From: Pelagibacteraceae bacterium AG-390-A23
Lineage (GTDB): Bacteria > Pseudomonadota > Alphaproteobacteria > Pelagibacterales > Pelagibacteraceae
Length of the DNA stretch: 64,000 bases
Assembly: GCA_003279775.1 (NCBI GenBank)
Contig: QCGW01000002.1
Span: 1 to 64,000, forward strand
Direction of reading: 5' to 3'
This document shows positions 1 to 9,978 of the stretch, piece by piece. The notes beneath the pieces were generated by a model. The model was not told where the DNA came from. It made no database searches and saw only the letters and a list, made by a program, of their open reading frames with translations. Numbering within the stretch: the stretch's first letter is position 1; each line of letters begins with the position of its first letter. The position numbers and the translations under genes are program-made.

Positions 1-1107
1 TTTACAATTTTTCATAAGATTTTTTTCATTTTCTTCCATTTTATATATTTTATTATCAGACTTCATCCTTGATATTATTGTTTTAAAATTTCTTTTACAT
101 TCAGCTGTAAATACACTTCCATCTTTCTTAATATTAAAAAACATATGACTAAGAATTGTTAATTTATTATCAAGATATTCTAAAAAATTTTCTTTTATAA
201 ATTTGCTTTTTTCATCACTTAATATTTTTTCATAATTTTTTTCGCTTTTACTATTAGAGTTTTGCTTAAAAAAATCAAAATAAGATACTATTTCATCAAC
301 AGTATATTCTGGATAAAAATATTTAAAAAAAATATTATGTGACTGCAGACCTGTAAATGAATTTACAGTATACGATTTGTGAAAAAAAGGGAAAAATTGA
401 CTTTTTTTATACCCATAGCTTCCCCAAACTAATGAAGAGACAATTAATGATACAAGTATAAGACCTCTTGCATTAATTTTAAAATACTTTGTAAAAAGTA
501 AAATAGACAGTGATAAGATAATAATTATATTTGGTGACTTGGTATATAAAGTAATAATAAATATAAGAGTTAAAAATATTCTATTTTTACTTTCAGATAT
601 TATGTATAAAAATATTGAAGGTATTAAGAAAATTAAATATGACTCCTCAGGTATTAATTGAAATGATTGATAAAGATTATATGGCAATAAAAAAGGAGCA
701 ATAAGTAAAAAAATAAACTTATAATTTTTAAGATAATTTTGCTTAAAAAACTCACAAACAGATATAAAATAAATAGAAAAAAATATTGAATTTTTAATCA
801 AAATTATAAAAAATTCTAAGGAAGTAATTTTTAATAAAAAAGTTAAAAAAATTGCAATAAAAAGAGGCCTCCCAACAAAAAGTTTTGTATCATCAAGAAT
901 GAGATAAAATTGATTACTATTTAAATAATTTTGAATTAACTCTCCATAAAAAAAACCAAGATCTCCAAGATTAATTTTTTTATTTATTATTAAATTATAA
1001 ATGTCAAAGATATTTAGTTTAATATTATTATTAATTATGAAGATAATAAGCGAAAAAAAAATAATAAAAATTTGAAATAAAATGAAAATTTTAAGCCTGT
1101 AACTCAT
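1..1107 (-). CDS. Partial hydrophobic membrane protein (C-terminus beyond window start), probably polysaccharide-island glycosyltransferase/polymerase-like
   Basis: Open minus-strand frame from ATG at 1105-1107 (MSYRLKIFILFQIFIIFFSLIIFIINNN...) to the window edge; strongly hydrophobic; abuts the stop of the next minus ORF. Confidence 0.6.
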   Translation of the reverse strand, partial: MSYRLKIFILFQIFIIFFSLIIFIINNNIKLNIFDIYNLIINKKINLGDLGFFYGELIQNYLNSNQFYLILDDTKLFVGRPLFIAIFLTFLLKITSLEFFIILIKNSIFFSIYFISVCEFFKQNYLKNYKFIFLLIAPFLLPYNLYQSFQLIPEESYLIFLIPSIFLYIISESKNRIFLTLIFIITLYTKSPNIIIILSLSILLFTKYFKINARGLILVSLIVSSLVWGSYGYKKSQFFPFFHKSYTVNSFTGLQSHNIFFKYFYPEYTVDEIVSYFDFFKQNSNSKSEKNYEKILSDEKSKFIKENFLEYLDNKLTILSHMFFNIKKDGSVFTAECKRNFKTIISRMKSDNKIYKMEENEKNLMKNCK

Positions 1108-2742
1108 TTATTTATTCAAATTAATAAAATTATAACCCAACTTTTTTTCCACAAAAATATTATTTTTGAGCTCATAATTTGTACATGGGGAATTATTATA
1201 CATACATATACTTTTAGAAAAATATATTGCAAAATTTTCATCAAAAGTTATTTTTTTTGTATTAATTTTTTCATTGGTTTCAAACGAATAAATTCTTGGC
1301 CATTTAAATTCAGAATGATAATTTTTAGAGTATCTCAAAGCCTGTTTTCCAGAAAAAACTATTACACAAATAAAAAAAATAAATTTTGATAATAAAATTA
1401 ATCTCTTAATATCATACTTTTGGGATACATTAATAATTATCAAGATTGCTGCTACAATTATATAGGAGTACCCATATCTATATAATGGAAATTTTAATAA
1501 AAATAACAAAGTTCCTAAAACTGAAATTGTAATTAAAATTTTAAAATTTCTATTTTTTTCAATTAAAAAGTACTGATTAGTAACTTTTTTCAGTAAAAAA
1601 AGATTTAAAATAAAAATTAAAAATAAATAAGGAAAGATTATTTTAGCAAAAATTATACCATGATTATTTAACCAAGAACGTACCCAGTTAAAATTACTTG
1701 TATATTTTTCCATTGAAATATTTTGATCAACTCTATTGGGCCAATCTTTAGACCAAGCTTCCCCTGAAATACTCTCTTTTTTTACCTCTTTTACATCAGT
1801 CCAGTTTAGTTTTTCTAAACATGTATATTTTATAGGATAAACTGCACATCCTGAGATAATTATATTTTTTAAAATCCATAAAAAAAAGAAAAAGCTAGAT
1901 AGAGAATAAAAAATGTTTAAATTTTTTTTATTAAATTTTTTTACAAAAAATACAATTGGAATAAGCAATGCTATTATCATCATGGTTTTATTTAAAAATG
2001 TAAAGACTGACAATAAACTAATAAATTGTAAGTTAGGTTTTTTGGTAGATAAAATTTTAGATACCAAATAAAAGAAAGATAAATGTGCAATAGCATCATT
2101 TCCAAAAGAACTATACCTATTAATTTTATAAGTAATAAATATTATGATGAATATTGAAAAAATATTTTCTAGTGTAATTTTTTTTTTTTTAAATAAAACT
2201 AAAACATTATTAAAAAAATAAATTACAAAAAAAGAAGCAAGACTGCTAAGAGGAATTAATATACCTAAATCACTAAATAAAAGATTATTATTTATAGCTG
2301 ATAGATATTGGATAATTGAAGTTGTTCCAAATCTAAAATGAATATTGCTTAATCCAAAAATTATTTTATGGTCGTTTAAAATATTAATATAAGGTAAATG
2401 ATATAAACCAGCATCTGGCCTATTAATATTACTATAAATAATTAAACTCGAAGCAATTAAAGATGAAAATAGTAAATAGATATATTCTTTTTTGGTAAAT
2501 TTATTAAATCTAAAAAAAAAAAAAATAAATACTCCAGTAATTAGAAAAAATGAGTTAAAAAGAGGAGTTAATGGTAAAAAAAAATTTATAACCAAAGCAA
2601 GAAAAGAAATAAAAATACATCCAAAAATTGACCTATCGTTAATATTTTTAATTTTGTTTGAAAAATTTTCAAATTTAATTAAATTTCCGTAGGAATAAAA
2701 GAATACATTTGAAATAAATGTGAATAAAATAATTTCAATCAT
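1108..2742 (-). CDS. Multi-pass membrane protein, LIC_10190-like/GT-C-like, surface polysaccharide related
   Basis: 544 aa ORF, many TM segments, motif NRPDAGLYHLPYINILNDHKIIFGLSNIHFRFGTTS; next to sugar-nucleotide genes. Confidence 0.65.
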   Translation of the reverse strand: MIEIILFTFISNVFFYSYGNLIKFENFSNKIKNINDRSIFGCIFISFLALVINFFLPLTPLFNSFFLITGVFIFFFFRFNKFTKKEYIYLLFSSLIASSLIIYSNINRPDAGLYHLPYINILNDHKIIFGLSNIHFRFGTTSIIQYLSAINNNLLFSDLGILIPLSSLASFFVIYFFNNVLVLFKKKKITLENIFSIFIIIFITYKINRYSSFGNDAIAHLSFFYLVSKILSTKKPNLQFISLLSVFTFLNKTMMIIALLIPIVFFVKKFNKKNLNIFYSLSSFFFFLWILKNIIISGCAVYPIKYTCLEKLNWTDVKEVKKESISGEAWSKDWPNRVDQNISMEKYTSNFNWVRSWLNNHGIIFAKIIFPYLFLIFILNLFLLKKVTNQYFLIEKNRNFKILITISVLGTLLFLLKFPLYRYGYSYIIVAAILIIINVSQKYDIKRLILLSKFIFFICVIVFSGKQALRYSKNYHSEFKWPRIYSFETNEKINTKKITFDENFAIYFSKSICMYNNSPCTNYELKNNIFVEKKLGYNFINLNK

Positions 2743-2770
2743 TTTAAAATGTAATATAGCTAATTATTAA

Positions 2771-3469
2771 ATGCTTACTATCATTATTCCAGTATTCAAT
2801 GAAATCAATACAATTGATAAAATATTAGATGATGTAAATAAAATTAATTTCATTAAAAAACAAATTATTTTAGTAGATGACTTTTCAACTGATGGTACTA
2901 GGGAATTTATTAAAAATGAATTATATAAAAAAGTAAACAAAGTTATATATAACGAAAAAAATTTTGGTAAAGGATACTCAATTAAATCAGCTCAAAAATT
3001 TATAGAAGGTGAATTTACTATAATTCAAGATGCAGACTTAGAATACAATCCAAAAGATTATAAAAACTTGTTGGAACCAATTTTGACAAAGAATTTTGAT
3101 GTTGTTTATGGATCAAGAGTTTTGGGCAAAAATAGATATAATTTAAAAAATTTTACATCTGTTTTTAGAATTTTTGGTAATCATTTGCTCACCATAATTT
3201 CAAATATAATAAATAATCAGAATTTAACAGATGCTCATACTTGCTATAAACTCTTTAAATCGAACTTATTTAAGAAACTAGATCTAGAAGAAAGAGGTTT
3301 TGCCTTTTGTCCTGAAGTAACTACAAAACTCTCAAATATGAATTATCAAATAAAAGAAGTTCCTATTTCCTACAATGGAAGAGATTATAAAGATGGTAAG
3401 AAAATTAAATTAAAAGATGCCGGAGAAGCTATTATTGTTTTATTAAAGTATAAATTTTTTAAAAAATGA
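2771..3469 (+). CDS. Glycosyltransferase family 2 (dolichol-phosphate mannosyltransferase-like)
   Basis: LTIIIPVFNEINTIDKIL...ILVDDFSTDGT...QDADLEYNPKDY GT2 motifs. Confidence 0.9.
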   Translation: MLTIIIPVFNEINTIDKILDDVNKINFIKKQIILVDDFSTDGTREFIKNELYKKVNKVIYNEKNFGKGYSIKSAQKFIEGEFTIIQDADLEYNPKDYKNLLEPILTKNFDVVYGSRVLGKNRYNLKNFTSVFRIFGNHLLTIISNIINNQNLTDAHTCYKLFKSNLFKKLDLEERGFAFCPEVTTKLSNMNYQIKEVPISYNGRDYKDGKKIKLKDAGEAIIVLLKYKFFKK

Positions 3470-3489
3470 TTTATTAATCAATTATAATT

Positions 3490-4533
3490 ATGAAAAAAAA
3501 AGCAATTATTTTTGGTATAACTGGTCAAGATGGATCATATTTGGCAGAATTATTAATTGAAAAAAAATATGAAGTTCATGGAGTGAAAAGAAGATCTTCA
3601 TCATTTAATACTGGAAGAATAGATCATTTATATCAAGACCCATATGATAAAAATAGAAGATTTTTTTTACACTATGGAGATGTAACAGATAGTTTTTCAG
3701 TTTCCTCGCTGATAAATAAAATTAAACCTGATGAGATTTATAATCTTGCAGCACAATCTCATGTGGCAGTATCCTTTGAAGTTCCAGAGTACACTGCAAA
3801 TGCTGATGCAATAGGTGCATTAAGAATTTTAGAATCTATAAGAAGTAATAAACTTGAAAAGAAAACAAAATTTTATCAAGCAGGAACTTCGGAGATGTTC
3901 GGTAAAGTTCAAACTGTACCTCAAAATGAAAAAACACCATTTTACCCCAGAAGTCCATACGGTGTAGCCAAAGTCTACGCGCATTGGGTAACTATTAATT
4001 ATAGAGAGTCATATAATATTTTTGCTTGCAATGGGATTTTGTTCAATCATGAGAGCCCTGTGAGAGGAGAAACATTTGTAACAAAAAAAATTGTGAATGC
4101 TCTTTGTAAAATTAAATTAGGTAGACAAAAAAAATTATATCTTGGAAATTTAGAGGCAAAAAGAGATTGGGGACATGCTAAAGATTATGTAATAGCTATG
4201 TGGAAAATGATGCAAAAAAAAATACCAAATGATTATGTTATCGCAACAGGAAAACAATATTCAGTTAAAGATTTTGCAAATTTAGTTCTAAAGGAATTAA
4301 AAATAAAATTTAAATGGGTTGGAAAAGGTATAAATTCCAAATGCTATGATGAAATGGGAAATTGCATTATTCAATGTAGTAAAAAATATTTCAGACCATT
4401 GGAGGTAGATACTTTGCTAGGCAATTCAAGTAAAGCAAAAAAGGAATTAAATTGGAAACCAAAGTATAAAATCAATGATTTAGTTAAAGAGATGGTTTAC
4501 TATGAAAATCTCAATTTAACTAAAAATGATTAA
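3490..4533 (+). CDS. gmd: GDP-mannose 4,6-dehydratase
   Basis: AIIFGITGQDGSYLAELLIEKKYEVHGVKRRSSSFNTGRIDHLY...NHESPVRGETFVTKKI. Confidence 0.95.
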   Translation: MKKKAIIFGITGQDGSYLAELLIEKKYEVHGVKRRSSSFNTGRIDHLYQDPYDKNRRFFLHYGDVTDSFSVSSLINKIKPDEIYNLAAQSHVAVSFEVPEYTANADAIGALRILESIRSNKLEKKTKFYQAGTSEMFGKVQTVPQNEKTPFYPRSPYGVAKVYAHWVTINYRESYNIFACNGILFNHESPVRGETFVTKKIVNALCKIKLGRQKKLYLGNLEAKRDWGHAKDYVIAMWKMMQKKIPNDYVIATGKQYSVKDFANLVLKELKIKFKWVGKGINSKCYDEMGNCIIQCSKKYFRPLEVDTLLGNSSKAKKELNWKPKYKINDLVKEMVYYENLNLTKND

Positions 4534-5467
4534 ATATAATTCTAAAATATTTATTGCAGGTCATAAAGGATTAGTCGGCAGCGCAATATTAAGAAAATTG
4601 AAAGAAAAAGGATACAAAAACCTAATTATTGCAGATAGAAAAAAACTTGATCTTACTAATCAAGCAAAAGTGATTAAATTTCTAAAAAGTAAAAAACCAG
4701 ATTTCATGTTTATTGCAGCAGCAAAAGTAGGAGGTATTTTGCATAATTTAAGACATAAAGCTGATTTCATTACAGAAAACCTCCAAATTCAAACTAATTT
4801 AATTCATGGTGCATACTTATGTGGAATTAAAGAATTAATATTTTTGGGATCGAGTTGTGTTTATCCCAAAGACTGTAAACAGCCAATTAAAGAAAATTAT
4901 CTTTTATCAGGAAAACTAGAGGATACTAATGACGCTTATGCAATTGCAAAAATTGCAGGTGTCAAAATGTGTCAAAGCTATAATGACCAGTATAATACAA
5001 AATACAAATGTTTAATGCCAACAAACACATATGGGCCGAATGATAATTATGATAAAATAAATTCACATTTTTTTCCCGCATTAATAAATAAAGTGCATCA
5101 ATTAAAATCAAGTAAAAACAAAACAATTATATTGTGGGGAAACGGAACTCCTAAAAGAGAAGTAATTCATGTTGATGATATAGCTGATGCATGTGTTTAT
5201 TTCATGAAAAAGAAAACAAAAGATTTTTTAATTAATATTGGAACAGGGAAAGATTATACAATTAAGTTTTATTTAGAATTAATAGCAAAAGTTATATTAG
5301 GGAAAAAAAATTTAAAAATTAAATATGATAAATCAAAACCAAACGGTGTTCCTCGAAAAGTAATGGATGTTTCATTAGCAAAAAAATATGGCTGGAAATA
5401 TAAGATAAATTTAAAAACTTCAATTAAAATCACATATCAATCTTTTTTAAAAGAATTGAATAAATGA
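4526..5467 (+). CDS. fcl: GDP-L-fucose synthase
   Basis: IFIAGHKGLVGSAILRKL...FLGSSCVYPKDCKQPIKE...NTYGPNDNYD. Confidence 0.95.
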   Translation: MIKYNSKIFIAGHKGLVGSAILRKLKEKGYKNLIIADRKKLDLTNQAKVIKFLKSKKPDFMFIAAAKVGGILHNLRHKADFITENLQIQTNLIHGAYLCGIKELIFLGSSCVYPKDCKQPIKENYLLSGKLEDTNDAYAIAKIAGVKMCQSYNDQYNTKYKCLMPTNTYGPNDNYDKINSHFFPALINKVHQLKSSKNKTIILWGNGTPKREVIHVDDIADACVYFMKKKTKDFLINIGTGKDYTIKFYLELIAKVILGKKNLKIKYDKSKPNGVPRKVMDVSLAKKYGWKYKINLKTSIKITYQSFLKELNK

Positions 5468-6375
5468 AAAAGTTAATTGTTGTAACAGGCGGAGCAGGAT
5501 TTGTAGGTTCAAATTTAATTGATCTCTTAATTAAAAAAACTAAATATAAAATTTATAGTATTGATAATTATTCAACTGGAAAAAAAAAAAACCACATATC
5601 AAATAAAAGAGTAAAATATATAAAAAATAATACAAAGAATATTAGTAAAATTTTAAATTCAAAAAAAAAAAATATAAAAGCAATTTTTCACTTCGGAGAG
5701 TTTGCACGAATTTATCAGAGTTTTTCTAATATGAACGAATGTATAGATTCAAACTCTGTTGGGTCACATGAAGTTTTTAATTTTTGTTTTGTTAATAAAA
5801 TTAAACTAATATACTCAGCAACATCAGCAAGTATTGGTAATGATGGCAAGGATAAAAATTTGTCACCTTACGCATTTACAAAATCAAAAAATTTAGAATT
5901 ATTAGAAAATTATAAAAAATGGTTCGGTATGAAATATGAAATTATTTACTTTTACAATGTTTATGGACCAAAACAAATTAAAAGTGGCAAGATGGCTACA
6001 GTAATTGGAATATTTGAAAATCAATTTAAAAATAAAAAGTATTTAACAGTTGTAAAACCAGGGAATCAGTCTCGAAGATTTACCCACGTGAATGACACTA
6101 TTAATGCTTGCTACTTTGCATTTAAAAGAAATAAAAATAGACACTATAGTATTTCCCATAAAAAAAGTTACTCAATTTTACAGGTTGCCAAAATGTTTAG
6201 TCATAAAATAAAATTTTTAACAAAAAGACCTGGTGAGAGATATGCATCAGCTTTAACAAGTATGCATTTGTCAAATAAAGTTTACAAATTATATGGGAAA
6301 ATAGAGTTAAAAAACTACATAAATTCAATTAAAAAAACAATTAAAATAAGATTAATTCCTTGTTTACAATATTAA
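5464..6375 (+). CDS. NAD-dependent epimerase/dehydratase (UDP-glucose 4-epimerase-like)
   Basis: LIVVTGGAGFVGSNLIDLLIKK Rossmann motif, FYNVYGPKQ. Confidence 0.85.
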   Translation: MKKLIVVTGGAGFVGSNLIDLLIKKTKYKIYSIDNYSTGKKKNHISNKRVKYIKNNTKNISKILNSKKKNIKAIFHFGEFARIYQSFSNMNECIDSNSVGSHEVFNFCFVNKIKLIYSATSASIGNDGKDKNLSPYAFTKSKNLELLENYKKWFGMKYEIIYFYNVYGPKQIKSGKMATVIGIFENQFKNKKYLTVVKPGNQSRRFTHVNDTINACYFAFKRNKNRHYSISHKKSYSILQVAKMFSHKIKFLTKRPGERYASALTSMHLSNKVYKLYGKIELKNYINSIKKTIKIRLIPCLQY

Positions 6376-6390
6376 TTATTTAGCTATAAA
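6363..6390 (+). promoter_or_regulatory. Putative sigma70 promoter of 5S rRNA (TTTACA-16 nt-TATAAA)
   Basis: TTTACA at 6363-6368, TATAAA at 6385-6390, 6 nt before the predicted 5S start; the -35 lies inside the end of the epimerase CDS. Confidence 0.5.
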
Positions 6391-6396
6391 TCATTC

Positions 6397-6510
6397 GCCG
6401 GTGATTATTGCGTTGGTGTTATACCCGATCCCATTCCGAACTCGGAAGTCAAGCCCAGCTGCGCCGATGGTACTTTGTCTTAAGGCATGGAAGAGTAGGT
6501 CATCGCCGGC
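6397..6510 (+). rRNA. rrf: 5S ribosomal RNA
   Basis: GCCGGTGATTATTGCGTTGGTGTTATACCCGATCCCATTCCGAACTCGGAAGTCAAGCCCAGCTGCGCCGATGGTACT...GGAAGAGTAGGTCATCGCCGGC; terminal helix pairs. Confidence 0.97.
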
Positions 6511-6528
6511 TTAATAAATGTTAATACT

Positions 6529-6654
6529 ATGAAAATAAAAAGTTCTTTAAAATCAATAAAAAAAAGAGACCTTAATTCAAAATTAGTAAGAAGGAGAGGT
6601 CGAGTATACGTAATCAATAAAACAAATCCAAAATTTAAAGCCAGACAAAAATAA
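6529..6654 (+). CDS. rpmJ: 50S ribosomal protein L36
   Basis: [41 protein letters not shown] (41 aa, below ORF-track cutoff). Confidence 0.93.
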   Translation: MKIKSSLKSIKKRDLNSKLVRRRGRVYVINKTNPKFKARQK

Positions 6655-6658
6655 TTTT

Positions 6659-6769
6659 ATGGATAATGAAAACCATAAAAAAACTTGGAATAATTTTACA
6701 AAGTTTGTTCTGTGGGGAACTGTCGCTGTAGTACTTGTTTTAGTTTTAATGGCAACATTTCTTTTGTAA
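6659..6769 (+). CDS. aa3-type cytochrome c oxidase subunit IV-like small membrane protein
   Basis: 36 aa MDNENHKKTWNNFTKFVLWGTVAVVLVLVLMATFLL; single TM with HxxTWxxFTKF-type N-terminus. Confidence 0.7.
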   Translation: MDNENHKKTWNNFTKFVLWGTVAVVLVLVLMATFLL

Positions 6770-6789
6770 TATCTTAATTTATTTTTAGT

Positions 6790-7878
6790 ATGAATTTAGC
6801 TTCAATTTCAGAAAATCGAGATATTGAAAAACGAATAGCGATCACTCCAGAAATTGCAAAAAAATATATTAGTTTGGGGTTTAATTTAACATTACCTAAT
6901 GATTATGGAGTTCATTTAGGTTTTAATGATGAAGATTATAAAAACTTAGGAGTTAATTTTTTAGATAATGAAGAAGAAATAATTGAAAACTCAGAAATTG
7001 TTATTCAATTAGGGTTACCTGTTAAGGAAAAATTATCATTTTTTAAAGAAAATCAAACCTTGGTTGGTTCATTAAACGCTTTTGTAAATAAAGAAATTTT
7101 AGAGAATTTAAAGTCAAAGAAAATAAATTTTTTTTCTCTAGAGTTGCTACCAAGAATTACAAGAGCACAATCAATGGATATTTTATCATCACAAGCTAAC
7201 CTTGCTGGGTACAAAGCAGTTGTAGAAGCTTTCCAAGTTTATGAAAGAGCAATTCCAATGATGATGACCGCAGCCGGAACAGTTCCTGCAGCAAAAGTAT
7301 TAATAGTTGGAGCTGGAGTTGCTGGATTGCAGGCTATTGCAACTGCTAAAAGAATGGGAGCTGTAGTATTTGCAACAGACGTAAGGATGGCATCAAAAGA
7401 ACAAGTTGAAAGTTTAGGAGGAAAATTTCTTACAATTGAAGGATCTGAGAATTTAGAAACCAAAGGTGGTTATGCAAAAGAAGCTTCAGATGAGTTTAAA
7501 AAAAAACAAGAAGAACTACTTTCAGAAACATTAAAAAAAATTGATATAATAATATGTACTGCTTTAATCCCAGGTAGAGAAGCTCCAAAGATAATTAAAG
7601 AGGAAATGTTTAAAAATTTACAACCAGGTTCAGTCATTTATGACTTAGCAGCAGTTCAAGGAGGAAATACTGTATTTACTGAGGTTGATAAAATTGTTGA
7701 AAAAAATGGTGTGAAAATTTTAGGTGAGGCAAATATATTAAATAAATTACCCGTATCAGCTTCTAATTTATATGCTAAAAATGTATTTAATTTTATTTCT
7801 AATTTATATGATAAAGAAAATAAGAAATTAAATATTAATTTAGAAGATGAAATAATAGATAAAACACTTATTAAGTAG
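6790..7878 (+). CDS. pntAA: NAD(P) transhydrogenase subunit alpha part 1
   Basis: ISENRDIEKRIAITPEIAKKY...RAQSMDILSSQANLAGYKAV...VLIVGAGVAGLQAIATAKRMGAVV. Confidence 0.95.
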   Translation: MNLASISENRDIEKRIAITPEIAKKYISLGFNLTLPNDYGVHLGFNDEDYKNLGVNFLDNEEEIIENSEIVIQLGLPVKEKLSFFKENQTLVGSLNAFVNKEILENLKSKKINFFSLELLPRITRAQSMDILSSQANLAGYKAVVEAFQVYERAIPMMMTAAGTVPAAKVLIVGAGVAGLQAIATAKRMGAVVFATDVRMASKEQVESLGGKFLTIEGSENLETKGGYAKEASDEFKKKQEELLSETLKKIDIIICTALIPGREAPKIIKEEMFKNLQPGSVIYDLAAVQGGNTVFTEVDKIVEKNGVKILGEANILNKLPVSASNLYAKNVFNFISNLYDKENKKLNINLEDEIIDKTLIK

Positions 7879-7882
7879 AATT

Positions 7883-8191
7883 ATGGAAATAGATCCTTTT
7901 ATATTCAGATTAAGTATATTTATATTATCAATATTTGTTGGCTACTACGTTGTATGGAGTGTAACACCTTCTTTACATACACCTTTAATGTCAGTCACAA
8001 ATGCAATTTCTTCAGTAATCATCGTAGGTGCGATAATCGCAGCTTTGTCTGGAAGTGATGGAGTAGTTTTTTCATCATCTAGTATTTATGGATTTTTAGC
8101 AATTATTTTAGCGGCTGTTAATATTTTTGGTGGATTTTTAGTCACCCAAAGAATGTTAGCAATGTATAAAAAAAAGAAAAAGGATAAATAA
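7883..8191 (+). CDS. pntAB: NAD(P) transhydrogenase subunit alpha part 2
   Basis: GYYVVWSVTPSLHTPLMSVTNAISSVIIVGA; gene order. Confidence 0.95.
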   Translation: MEIDPFIFRLSIFILSIFVGYYVVWSVTPSLHTPLMSVTNAISSVIIVGAIIAALSGSDGVVFSSSSIYGFLAIILAAVNIFGGFLVTQRMLAMYKKKKKDK

Positions 8192-8194
8192 TTA

Positions 8195-9589
8195 ATGTCT
8201 GCAAATTTATCTGCAATTTTATATTTAGTATCTGGGGTATTATTTATTCTTGCTTTAAGAGGTTTGTCATCTCCTGAAACTTCTAGACAGGGAAATTTAT
8301 TTGGAATAATTGGAATGGTTATTGCCGTATCAGTTACATTTCTTTCTGTAGGTAATTTTACCTCTGGTTTTATTTATGTTCTTATATTTTTAGCTATTGG
8401 TGGGAGTATTGGAGCATTTATAGCATATCGTATTCCGATGACTGCAATGCCAGAATTAGTTGCAGGCTTTCATAGTTTAGTTGGTCTAGCAGCAGTATTT
8501 GTTGCTATTTCTGCATTTATAAATCCTGCAGCCTTTAATCTTGGCACACCAGGTAATATTAAGCTTGCAAGTTTAATTGAAATGGCAATAGGGGCAGCTG
8601 TTGGTGCAATTACTTTTTCAGGTTCTGTTATAGCTTTTTTAAAATTGCAAGGAATAATGTCAGGCGCACCCATAACTTTTAAAGGTCAGCATTTATTAAA
8701 CGCATTATTGTTAGTATTAATTGTAATTTTAACAATTTACCTTTGTTCAAACCAATCAACTAATTTATTTTGGATTTTAATAGCAGTCTCTTTCTTAATT
8801 GGATTTTTAATTATCATTCCTATTGGTGGTGCAGATATGCCAGTTGTAATTTCGATGTTGAATTCTTATTCGGGTTGGGCTGCAGCTGGGATTGGATTTA
8901 CTTTAGAAAACACAGCTTTAATTATTACAGGTGCATTGGTTGGATCGTCTGGAGCAATACTTTCGTATATAATGTGTAAAGGAATGAATAGATCATTCTT
9001 TAACGTTATTTTAGGTGGTTTTGGAGCTACTGATCAAACTTCTGGAAGTCAAAGCAAGGAACAAAGACCAGTAAAAAGTGGCAATGCAGATGATGCGGCT
9101 TTTTTAATGAAAAATGCATCTTCAGTTATAATTGTTCCAGGGTATGGAATGGCAGTAGCACAAGCGCAGCATGCTTTAAGAGAAATGGTAGATACATTAA
9201 AAAAGAATGATATCAAAGTATCATATGCTATTCATCCAGTTGCTGGACGTATGCCTGGTCATATGAATGTTTTACTGGCTGAAGCAAATGTTCCATATGA
9301 TGAAGTATTTGAATTGGAAGAAATAAATAATGATTTTGCAAATGCAGATGTTGCATTTGTGATCGGTGCAAATGATGTTACTAATCCTGTAGCAAAAACA
9401 GATCCTCAAAGTCCAATTTATGGAATGCCAGTTCTAGACGTGGAAAAATGTAAATCTGTATTATTTGTCAAAAGAAGCTTATCCCCTGGATATGCAGGAA
9501 TAGATAATGATTTATTCTATAAAGAAAACACTTTAATGCTTTTTGCAGATGCAAAAAAAATGACAGAAGATATTACAAAGAATTTGTAG
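8195..9589 (+). CDS. pntB: NAD(P) transhydrogenase subunit beta
   Basis: GGADMPVVISMLNSYSGWAAAGIGF...VIIVPGYGMAVAQAQHALREM...HPVAGRMPGHMNVLLAEANVPYD. Confidence 0.96.
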   Translation: MSANLSAILYLVSGVLFILALRGLSSPETSRQGNLFGIIGMVIAVSVTFLSVGNFTSGFIYVLIFLAIGGSIGAFIAYRIPMTAMPELVAGFHSLVGLAAVFVAISAFINPAAFNLGTPGNIKLASLIEMAIGAAVGAITFSGSVIAFLKLQGIMSGAPITFKGQHLLNALLLVLIVILTIYLCSNQSTNLFWILIAVSFLIGFLIIIPIGGADMPVVISMLNSYSGWAAAGIGFTLENTALIITGALVGSSGAILSYIMCKGMNRSFFNVILGGFGATDQTSGSQSKEQRPVKSGNADDAAFLMKNASSVIIVPGYGMAVAQAQHALREMVDTLKKNDIKVSYAIHPVAGRMPGHMNVLLAEANVPYDEVFELEEINNDFANADVAFVIGANDVTNPVAKTDPQSPIYGMPVLDVEKCKSVLFVKRSLSPGYAGIDNDLFYKENTLMLFADAKKMTEDITKNL

Positions 9590-9895
9590 ATATTATTAAT
9601 ATAAAGATCTTTTGTGATATTGTAGACCTCTGTTAAATTATAAATTTAATTAAAAAAAATTGTTAAAAGATTTACAACTACTCTAAGCTGGCCCAAAAAA
9701 CTATAAATCATACTCTAAACAAATACTTAAGTTTTGCAAAAACAAACCAATTTCTTTTGAAGTATTTGCTGATGATAAAAATCTATGATTGAGAAAAAAG
9801 AAAAATTTATAAAATCATTCAATCAGTTAACTATAGAAACAATTAAGAACTTCCTTGTTGATTGCAATAAATCTAATTTTAAAATACAATTAAAT

Positions 9896-9972
<77 letters not shown>

Positions 9973-9978
9973 GTATTT

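Noticed and set aside
2492-2692. 66 aa Lys-rich plus ORF opposite the membrane protein
   Set aside because: Low-complexity A/T-rich antisense frame
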